A stretch of 64,000 nucleotides of DNA from SIG78 sp045635745 (GTDB lineage Bacteria > Verrucomicrobiota > Lentisphaeria > Victivallales > Victivallaceae): the NCBI GenBank assembly GCA_045635745.1, contig JAZTWG010000008.1, forward strand, positions 1-64,000, written 5' to 3'. Shown piece by piece: positions 48,562-55,825 of the stretch; within the stretch, counting starts at the first letter, position 1, and the number at the start of each line of letters is the position of its first letter. A program made the translations under genes and the position numbers. The notes below the pieces were generated by a model. It saw only the letters and a list, made by a program, of their open reading frames with translations, searched no databases and had not been told where the DNA came from.

Positions 48562-49479
48562 ATGAACAACCGATTTGATGTTATTTTTCCGGAAAAAATC
48601 CGCTGTATAGCCGTGGTTGCCCCGGCTGGTCTGCCTGACCGGTGCAAACTTACTGCAGCGCTTGAAAAGCTGGGAAAAACTGTAAAGGTCAAAAATTTTA
48701 CAGCCTCCAGATCTGATGATACTCCAGCCTATCTGGCGGCAGATGCTGCCGTCCGGAGCGCCGGAATGAATGCGGCAATAAACGATCCGGAAGTGGATCT
48801 TATTCTGGCGGCACGCGGCGGTTTCGGCTCGGTGCATATTCTGCCGGATATTGACTACGCTGCCCTGCGCCGCCGCAATCTGCCGGTTATGGGGTACAGC
48901 GATATAACCGCCATACATTGTGCCATGCTGGCAAAAAATGCCGGTATTCCGATCGCCGGGAGCAATCTGCTGCAGCTGGATGAAGTCATAACTGATAAAG
49001 CAAGTACCGCAAGCCATCATCTGGCATTGCAGAACGATTTACCGCTTCAATCGCTGCCTTTTCCGGAGTTGGAAGCTGTAAACGTTCAAGCATCAGAGAA
49101 AACTGTTTCCGGACATGCTTATGCCGGCAACCTTACAGTTTTATCTTCGTTATGCGGCACAGAGTTTATGCCGGACTTCAGCAATTTCATATTGATCGCA
49201 GAAGATGTCAACGAACCGGTTTACAAGATCGACCGAATGCTCGAACAACTGCGTTTGAGCGGAGTATTGAAAAATCTGCAGGCTCTGATATTCGGAAAAT
49301 TCACCGGTTGTGATAATTCCGGCGGGGAATTGTCACAGCTCATGACAAGATTTGCCGGCAAGCTCGATTGCCCCTGTTTCAAAAACTTTGTTTTCGGGCA
49401 TGAATTTCCCATGTGTGCGGTAAACTCATCGCATAAATTCACCATATGCGCTGGACGGAAGCTTTCAATTTCCGTTTGA
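48562..49479 (+). CDS. ldcA: LD-carboxypeptidase (peptidase family S66)
   Basis: LdcA removes the terminal D-Ala from muropeptide tetrapeptides during peptidoglycan recycling. The 305 residues include IRCIAVVAPAGLPDRCKLTA (start of the S66 fold), DLILAARGGFGSVHILPDID, the nucleophile Ser in VMGYSDITAIHCAML, the Glu in LIAEDVNEPVYKIDRMLEQL, and the His in FVFGHEFPMCAVNSSHKFTI (GHxxP...P is modified to GHEFPMCAV). All three catalytic positions are present. There is no signal peptide, as expected for a cytosolic enzyme. Its 3' end overlaps the opposing MFS gene by 15 bp. Confidence 0.9.
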   Translation: MNNRFDVIFPEKIRCIAVVAPAGLPDRCKLTAALEKLGKTVKVKNFTASRSDDTPAYLAADAAVRSAGMNAAINDPEVDLILAARGGFGSVHILPDIDYAALRRRNLPVMGYSDITAIHCAMLAKNAGIPIAGSNLLQLDEVITDKASTASHHLALQNDLPLQSLPFPELEAVNVQASEKTVSGHAYAGNLTVLSSLCGTEFMPDFSNFILIAEDVNEPVYKIDRMLEQLRLSGVLKNLQALIFGKFTGCDNSGGELSQLMTRFAGKLDCPCFKNFVFGHEFPMCAVNSSHKFTICAGRKLSISV

Positions 49480-50682
49480 AGTCATATTTTTCCGCCCCTT
49501 GCACACATAGTAGTCAAAGGCGATCAATCCGGCCAGCAGCAGATAGCAAACCGGCACGGCCAGAAATGCCATCCGCAATCCCCATAAATCACCGGCTTTA
49601 CCCATTACCACGCTCAAAACACCGCAGCCGGGCACTCCGGCACAGGAAAGCAATATGTAAAGCGTGGTACTGTCGAGATGACTCAAGCGGTCAACACAGT
49701 AACTCTGCACACTCGGCCAGAACGGCGCGCTTGCCAACCCTGTAAAAAAGAGCAGAATCATCACTCCGGCAATACTTCCGATTACGGTAAAAAAGCTGGA
49801 AAGCACAGCTCCGGCAAGAGCCATTACCATAACCAGACGCGGCAGATTTTTCTGACTTATGAGCAGACCGCTGCCGGTACGTCCGATCATCATACCGGCA
49901 GAAAAAACTGCCGCTGCCAAGCCGCCGATCCACGGCGAAGCATTATAATCTATCCGCAAAAGCGAAGCACACCAGAAAGTAGCACCAAATTCACCGCCGC
50001 CAGCAACAAACATGGCGCAAAAGAACACCCAGAACTGGCGGCATTTGAGAATATCCAACGCTTTTTTCACCGCGCCGGAGGCATCAAACCGCCCCGTCCC
50101 CTCCAGTCGTTCAATGCGTTTTCTACCGGAAAAAAACAGCATAACTCCGGGAATCATTGCCCCGATTGCCACCAACAGACAAAGTATCCGCCATGATACA
50201 TTACAGTTCAAAAGCCAGCCCAACAGCGGTATACACCCGAAAATCCCCACCGACCAGAACCCGTGGGAAAAATTTATATACCTTCCCGGCTCATAATCTT
50301 TATGCAGTTCTCCCACAAACGGTGTAGCCAGCCCTTCGACCAATCCTTCGCCGATCCCGGCAATGATCAGTACCACCAGCAGCATCCAATACCATTGACT
50401 CAATGCCGCCAGCGTTATACCTATTGCCATAAATATCGCCGCCAGCGCCAGTGATCGGCGCAAGCCGAAACGGCAGGCCAGCATACTGCAAACCAGCATA
50501 GCACCCACCATGGTTGCACTGCGTCCTGCCTGCAATATACCGCCGGCAGACATACCGCCTTTATCCAGATCAAAGTTAAGATCCTGTGCAACCTCCACCA
50601 ACACAACCGGAATAATCAGCGAACACACGGCATATGCCATAAAAAGTATAAAAACAGCATAATCAAATCGGCCGAACTTCAT
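49465..50682 (-). CDS. Major facilitator superfamily transporter
   Basis: A 405-residue protein with 12 hydrophobic helices in two six-helix halves (VFILFMAYAVCSLIIPVVLV; MLLVVLIIAGIGEGLVEGLA; VWSVGIFGCIPLLGWL; WVFFCAMFVAGGGEFGATFW; MVMALAGAVLSSFFTVIGSI; VPGCGVLSVVMGKAGDLWGL). The loop 2-3 motif is degenerate (LACRFGLRRSLALA). GxxxPFWPS in helix 10 (LASAPFWPSVQSY) recalls the sugar/fucose-permease-like group, but the substrate is unknown. It is the third gene of the pyrC-hemW-MFS operon; the link with pyrimidine or haem metabolism is not obvious. Confidence 0.85.
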   Translation of the reverse strand: MKFGRFDYAVFILFMAYAVCSLIIPVVLVEVAQDLNFDLDKGGMSAGGILQAGRSATMVGAMLVCSMLACRFGLRRSLALAAIFMAIGITLAALSQWYWMLLVVLIIAGIGEGLVEGLATPFVGELHKDYEPGRYINFSHGFWSVGIFGCIPLLGWLLNCNVSWRILCLLVAIGAMIPGVMLFFSGRKRIERLEGTGRFDASGAVKKALDILKCRQFWVFFCAMFVAGGGEFGATFWCASLLRIDYNASPWIGGLAAAVFSAGMMIGRTGSGLLISQKNLPRLVMVMALAGAVLSSFFTVIGSIAGVMILLFFTGLASAPFWPSVQSYCVDRLSHLDSTTLYILLSCAGVPGCGVLSVVMGKAGDLWGLRMAFLAVPVCYLLLAGLIAFDYYVCKGRKNMTSNGN

Positions 50683-50699
50683 TATTCAGAAACATCCTT

Positions 50700-51827
50700 T
50701 TATTCTTCACTCCAGCTCAATACATCCATTGCCGCATCATCCCAGAACAGCAATCCGTTTTCAGTAAGAGCTATGTGCTCTTCTTCCACCAGCCACACTC
50801 CGGGCTGAGTGGATGCTCTTTGCAGACTTTTAACATACAAATCATTCCAACTGCCCGGATAAAGCTTTTCCCAGTTATTTTTCCGCCACCCCTCCACGGT
50901 ACGCAGATTTACGGCAAAAATTTCCATCATGCGTTCTCCGGCGGCTATCCGGTCAAATTCCGGGGCATTGCCGGCAATAAAATCTTTTACGCTTTCTTTA
51001 AAATTGTACCGGTCAAGACCGTTGAATCCGGCGGCCGCGGCACCCGCTCCAAGCAGAGTTTCGCCCTGCCAAACATTTACATTGTGCTGACAATGACAAT
51101 CACGCCGGGCGTAATTGGATACCTCGTAACGACTTATACCGTACTTTTCCAGATATTCGCCGATAAAAAGCCAGCGATCGGCACCGGTAATATCATCGGC
51201 AACCGGGGAATCCAACCCCAGACGGCTGTTTTCTTCAGCAGTAAGCGAGTAGCAGGACAAATGATCCACGCCCTGCTCAACGGCACATTGCAAATCATGG
51301 GCAAGAACCGATTCAGGAACCCCTTCAACGCCGTAAATCAGATCGATATTAAAGTGTTCAGCCCGGCGTTTCTCCAACAGCTTCAGAGCTTTTTTCAAGT
51401 GTTCGCCGCTGCATTTGCGCATCAGTTTCCGGCGGACACCCTCATCAAAACTCTGCACGCCAAGACTCAAACGGCTGGCGTAAGTATTAAGTACCGAAAG
51501 CTTATCTTCTGTCAGCAATTCAGGGTTGAGTTCACAGCTTATTTCGCAATTTTCGCTTAAAGGAACATGCGAAACGACCGCCTCAAAGAGTTCAGCCATT
51601 TCTCCTGCGGTCAGGAAATTTGGAGTTCCTCCGCCGATATACACGGTAGAAAGCGCCTGACCGAATTCCTGTTCAAGCAGAAATCTTTTAACTGCCGAAA
51701 GATATTCCCGGCGCAAAGTCTGATTGCTTTGCGTTTCCGAGTAAAATGCACAATAACCGCACTTGCCGGCGCAAAATGGTATGTGTATATACAGATTGCG
51801 CCAGCATTTTTCAGCCGCAAGTTTCAT
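50700..51827 (-). CDS. hemW: Radical SAM haem chaperone HemW (HemN-like)
   Basis: HemW inserts haem into respiratory proteins and is often misannotated as coproporphyrinogen oxidase. The 375 residues show LYIHIPFCAGKCGYCAFYSE with Cys19, Cys23 and Cys26, then STVYIGGGTPNFLTAGEMAE, CEISCELNPELLTEDKLSVL, SRLSLGVQSFDEGVRRKLMR, FNIDLIYGVEGVPESVLAHD, HLSCYSLTAEENSRL and a HemN C-terminal domain (SRYEVSNYARRDCHCQHNVN). A fourth N-terminal Cys of the HemN type is absent, which fits HemW. It starts 3 bp after the pyrC stop. Confidence 0.9.
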   Translation of the reverse strand: MKLAAEKCWRNLYIHIPFCAGKCGYCAFYSETQSNQTLRREYLSAVKRFLLEQEFGQALSTVYIGGGTPNFLTAGEMAELFEAVVSHVPLSENCEISCELNPELLTEDKLSVLNTYASRLSLGVQSFDEGVRRKLMRKCSGEHLKKALKLLEKRRAEHFNIDLIYGVEGVPESVLAHDLQCAVEQGVDHLSCYSLTAEENSRLGLDSPVADDITGADRWLFIGEYLEKYGISRYEVSNYARRDCHCQHNVNVWQGETLLGAGAAAAGFNGLDRYNFKESVKDFIAGNAPEFDRIAAGERMMEIFAVNLRTVEGWRKNNWEKLYPGSWNDLYVKSLQRASTQPGVWLVEEEHIALTENGLLFWDDAAMDVLSWSEE

Positions 51828-51830
51828 AGA

Positions 51831-53102
51831 TCAGAATTCGCGGTATACCCACTCGCCATTGACCATGGTACCAACCGCCTTGCCTTTGCATTTTTTGCCG
51901 TCAAAAGGTGTATTGCGGCTCTGGGTACGGAAGGTATTTTTATCCACAGTAAACTCAAGCTCCGGATCTATGATGGTTATATCCGCAACCTTGCCTTCGG
52001 CCAGATCATAATCCTTCATCAGCAATACATCGGCCGGGCCGGTGGTGAATTTAGCCACCCATTGCGGCAGAGTAAGCACTCCGGTATGCACCAGTTCTGT
52101 AAGCGTTACCGGAACCGCAGTCTCCAGACCGATGATCCCGAAAGGCGCATAGTCAAATTCCACCGTTTTGCTGGTCGCTGTATGCGGCGCATGGTCGGTG
52201 GCAATAACTGTGATCGTATCATCGGCCAGACCTTCGAGCAATGCCTGCCGGTCAGCTTCCGAACGCAGCGGCGGATTCATTTTGTAGTTGGTATCAAAAC
52301 TCTTGATACATTCATCGGTCAGCGCCACATGATGCGGCGTGGCTTCGGCTGTAACTTTAATATTGCGCTTGCGGGCTTCACGCACCATACGCACACTTTC
52401 TGCAGTACTCAAGTGCTGCAGATGCACATGCCAGTCAATAGCGCGGGCAAGCATGATATCGCGCGCCACGATCAATTCCTCCGCCAGCGCCGACATACCT
52501 TTGAAGCCCAGCAGAACCGACCACTGCCCTTCGTGCATAACACCGCCGGCAGCCATATTTTTTTCTTCGCAATGATCCATGATCGGCAGATTGAAACTCT
52601 TGGCATATTCCATAACATGCCGCATCAGCGCGCTGTTCTGAATACATTTTCCGTCATCAGTAAGCGCCACGACTCCGGCACTTTTAAGTCCGCCGATAGG
52701 CGCCATCTCTTCGCCGGCAAGATTTTTGGTCATACAGCCTGATGCCAGAACACGCACCACCCCCTTGCTGTTGGCTATACTGCGAAGATATTCAATCGCA
52801 CCGGGAGTATCTGCCGCCGGACTGGTATTGGGCATAGCCACCACGGCGGTAAAACCGCCGGCGGCCGCAGCTGCGGTACCGCTGGCAATGGTTTCTGCCG
52901 CAGTATTGCCCGGCTGACGCAAGTGCACATGCAGATCAATAAAACCGGGAGCTGCGACTTTACCGGTCATATCAATGACTTCCGAAGCTTTCAACATTGC
53001 CGGATCGCACATCTTGCCATTTGCCACACCCAGATCGCACACCTGATCGATCTTGCGGGCCGGATCGATCAGCCGGACATTCTTCAAAAGATACTCTTTC
53101 AT
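51831..53102 (-). CDS. pyrC: Dihydroorotase
   Basis: It cyclises carbamoyl-aspartate to dihydroorotate in pyrimidine synthesis. The 423 residues are class I (longer) type: GFIDLHVHLRQPGNTAAETI with the metal-binding H-x-H, VVAMPNTSPAADTPGAIEYL, the metal-bridge region VALTDDGKCIQNSALMRHVM, PIMDHCEEKN, VHLQHLSTAESVRMVREARK, VTAEATPHHVALTDECI and TVIATDHAPHTATSKTVEFD. The TDDGK in place of a modified lysine is common in this class. It is the first gene of an operon with hemW and the MFS gene. Confidence 0.94.
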   Translation of the reverse strand: MKEYLLKNVRLIDPARKIDQVCDLGVANGKMCDPAMLKASEVIDMTGKVAAPGFIDLHVHLRQPGNTAAETIASGTAAAAAGGFTAVVAMPNTSPAADTPGAIEYLRSIANSKGVVRVLASGCMTKNLAGEEMAPIGGLKSAGVVALTDDGKCIQNSALMRHVMEYAKSFNLPIMDHCEEKNMAAGGVMHEGQWSVLLGFKGMSALAEELIVARDIMLARAIDWHVHLQHLSTAESVRMVREARKRNIKVTAEATPHHVALTDECIKSFDTNYKMNPPLRSEADRQALLEGLADDTITVIATDHAPHTATSKTVEFDYAPFGIIGLETAVPVTLTELVHTGVLTLPQWVAKFTTGPADVLLMKDYDLAEGKVADITIIDPELEFTVDKNTFRTQSRNTPFDGKKCKGKAVGTMVNGEWVYREF

Positions 53103-53142
53103 AAAATTTTCCCTGTATTTATTAGGTTTGATACCATAATTA

Positions 53143-54342
53143 TCACTTCAAAATACCGTTTATACGGTAGATTTCCACAAGTTCATCGATGCGTTTTTCC
53201 CAAACGAGCTTCATGGCTTCCGCCCGGCCGGCAGAACGTATTTTTTCATTTGCCGAGCGGTTTCGTTCACTCAAAAGATCCTCGCAGCACTTCACCCAAT
53301 CAGCAAATTTACCAGGTTCAGCAACTCTGCCGTTTACATTATCGGTAATCATACCGCCGCCGCCCACCGGCGAAGCCACCACCGGCACACCGGCAGCCCA
53401 TGCTTCCAGCACCGCTGACGATGATACATCATCCATTGCCGGCAAAAGCACCAGCGATGCAGCATGAAACGCCGCCCGGAACCGTTCATCTCCCGGCGGC
53501 AGCCCCGGTATTATCAGAACCGAAGATTCCAACTCACACCTCCTGACCGCTTTTCTGAAATCATCCATGATCTCATCACATGCAGCCCAGCCGATCACCA
53601 CCAGAATACAATTCAATTTACGCTTTTTGAGTACACTCAGAACTTCCAGCAGCATTTTCTGTTTTCTGCGTTCTGCTACTTCTCCAACAGTCAGCAGCAG
53701 CGGCATTGACTGCGGCAACTGAAACACCTGCCTGAAATCCACATCCCCGGGCGTAAAAAAGAACTCTCTGGCTACGCCGTTTAACCAGCCAACCAGTTTA
53801 CGATCCCCCAATGCTGATGCCAATGCCCGGCGCAACGCACGGTCTCCGCAAAAGATCAACGCGGCATTTTTAAGCATATCCTGATATTCTTTGAAATGCT
53901 TTTCAAAGTTCCAGGCCGTTTTGCCTGCCGCATCAGCTCCGGACAGATCCCGACGGCGCAAAGTCAGCACATAAGGTACACCTTTCCGACGGGCAGCGGA
54001 TGCCGCCTGCACTGCCACTTTATTTGCCCCAACGATATGCACCAGATCAAAAGCATTTTTGCTCAAATATATATCCAGCCCCGGCAATTGAAAATTACCG
54101 CTGCTCAAACATTGGCGCTGTCTGCCCAGAAAAATGCTCCAGCGCGATATTGCCGGTGTAAACCTTCTGATCGGCACCCCGCTGACTTCTTCAAGCGCCG
54201 GCTCTCCCTCGCCGCGAACAGATGCAATAACACACTGAATGTGTTTATCGCCCGTCAGACGCCGGGCAATATTCCAAGCCTGTTCGCTTGAAGAATTCCA
54301 TTTTTTGCGGTTAAAATCCGCAAGCACCAACAATATTTTCAT
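53143..54342 (-). CDS. Glycosyltransferase family 4-like protein
   Basis: A 400-residue protein starting at the ATG at 54342 (MKILLVLADFNRKKWNSSSE); a longer frame upstream is unlikely. It has the GT-B two-domain layout: an N-terminal acceptor domain (VQAASAARRKGVPYVLTLRR) and a C-terminal donor domain with PLLLTVGEVAERRKQKMLLE, SSVLIIPGLPPGDERFRAAF, HAASLVLLPAMDDVSSSAVL followed by EAWAAGVPVVASPVGGGGMI, and NVNGRVAEPGKFADWVKCCE. The E-x7-E motif of GT4 (here DDVSSSAVLE) is partly kept. It could make lipopolysaccharide or capsule sugars; the substrate is open. It is a single gene just upstream of pyrC, separated by about 40 bp. Confidence 0.82.
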   Translation of the reverse strand: MKILLVLADFNRKKWNSSSEQAWNIARRLTGDKHIQCVIASVRGEGEPALEEVSGVPIRRFTPAISRWSIFLGRQRQCLSSGNFQLPGLDIYLSKNAFDLVHIVGANKVAVQAASAARRKGVPYVLTLRRRDLSGADAAGKTAWNFEKHFKEYQDMLKNAALIFCGDRALRRALASALGDRKLVGWLNGVAREFFFTPGDVDFRQVFQLPQSMPLLLTVGEVAERRKQKMLLEVLSVLKKRKLNCILVVIGWAACDEIMDDFRKAVRRCELESSVLIIPGLPPGDERFRAAFHAASLVLLPAMDDVSSSAVLEAWAAGVPVVASPVGGGGMITDNVNGRVAEPGKFADWVKCCEDLLSERNRSANEKIRSAGRAEAMKLVWEKRIDELVEIYRINGILK

Positions 54343-54536
54343 ATCACATAAAAGGGCAACAGGTTCGTATTGTACTCTCCCAAAAACTGTTATCCGACAA
54401 AATATAATCCGTTGATCTGATAAATACAAACGAAAAAACATAAAAAAATGCTTCTGAATGGTGCAAACTTGCCTTAAATGTGTTATATTACCAGTGCAAT
54501 GGATTTTATTATATTTATTGAATAAGGATTTTTCCC

Positions 54537-55604
54537 ATGCGCGAAAAAATCGTTGCGCTGATCGTATGCCTGATAATCTTTGCAGTTGTATTGAGTTTTG
54601 CCATTACAACTGCAGTAAGAAGTTCCGCCCGCACCCAGGAAACAGTCTCCGGCCGATCCGATGCTGAAAAACCCCGGGCAAATCCCCCGGTTGCGTCGGC
54701 ACCGGCTACTGTACAGCAGCCGGAAATACAACTGCCGCCACCGCCGGTAAAACCGCAAAAAAAATACCGGTTCAAGCGTGCCGGGGCTCAGTTGCCCATG
54801 CAGGATTTCAGTCCCGCAAAAAGGAAAAAAATCCCGCCGGCACTTGCAGGAAGTCAGTTTAAAGCCGGTATTCTGGTGGATCTGGATACAAGGGAAATCC
54901 TCTGGGAGAAAAACAGCAATCAAAGCGTTCCGATCGCCTCGCTTACTAAACTGCTGACCATATATACAGCTTTTGAAGAGTTGGAGCGCAAACCGGAAAT
55001 AAATCTGGATACCCCGGTAACAGTTTCCACCGAATGCACACTGACTGCCCCGGTAAAAATAAAACTCAGACCGGGAGAAAAAGTCACACTGCACGAGCTT
55101 TTTTTGTACGCCATGCTCCGGAGCGCTAACGATGCGGCACATCTGATCGCTGAGTATTTTGGCAATGGCAACAGTCGGGAATTTATAAAACTGATGAATA
55201 AAAAAGCCTTGGAAACCGGCATGACTTCGGCAAAATTTTTCAACGCCAATGGTCTGCCGATCTACGGCAAAAGCGCCCAAAATACGGTTATGAATATGGC
55301 AAGCTGTCAGGATATGGCAAAACTCATTGAGCGGCTTTATGATTACCCGATGATCCTGCGTTACACAGCATGCAAAGAACGCAATTCCCGCCATGGTCCG
55401 CTGCGCAACGGCAATCAGCTGTTGGGTAAAGTCAAGGGCATGGAAGGTTTGAAAACCGGTTATACCAATGCCGCCGGTCATTGTCTGGCATTCAGCTGCC
55501 GACGCAACGGCAGAAGGCTGGCCGGAGTCGTAACCGGGTTCAAAAAGCGCCAGAACTGCTTTTCATTCACAGCGCAACTGCTGGAATGGGGGTTCAAAAA
55601 CTGA
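54537..55604 (+). CDS. D-alanyl-D-alanine carboxypeptidase (family S11)
   Basis: A periplasmic PBP that trims pentapeptides. The 355 residues start with a signal anchor (IVALIVCLIIFAVVLSFAIT) and a Pro/Ala linker (about 35-75). The catalytic set is complete: SxxK in IASLTKLLT (Ser135, Lys138), SxN in SANDAAHLI (Ser196-Asn198) and KTG in LKTGYTNAAG (306-308). The C-terminal PBP5-type beta domain is absent, so the enzyme resembles DacF-type short forms. AAGGA precedes the ATG. After it, 221 bp without a gene hold a 9-bp hairpin (ATCAAATCA at 55615 and TGATTTGAT at 55637) and A/T-rich DNA. Confidence 0.9.
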   Translation: MREKIVALIVCLIIFAVVLSFAITTAVRSSARTQETVSGRSDAEKPRANPPVASAPATVQQPEIQLPPPPVKPQKKYRFKRAGAQLPMQDFSPAKRKKIPPALAGSQFKAGILVDLDTREILWEKNSNQSVPIASLTKLLTIYTAFEELERKPEINLDTPVTVSTECTLTAPVKIKLRPGEKVTLHELFLYAMLRSANDAAHLIAEYFGNGNSREFIKLMNKKALETGMTSAKFFNANGLPIYGKSAQNTVMNMASCQDMAKLIERLYDYPMILRYTACKERNSRHGPLRNGNQLLGKVKGMEGLKTGYTNAAGHCLAFSCRRNGRRLAGVVTGFKKRQNCFSFTAQLLEWGFKN

Positions 55605-55825
55605 ATACGCTGACATCAAATCAATCACCAAACAGATGATTTGATTGAATAAATTGCAGAAAAAATTACTTTTTTCTCAAAAAATCCCCCCTTTTTTAAA
55701 AAAAAACGGCTTTAAAATCAAAAAAAACCATATTTAAGTGTTTGAAAAGTAGGCATAAAGATTTTTGTGGACTATATTACGACATGTATTGTATTTTTTC
55801 GATTCATTAAAACCGGGAGTGATTT

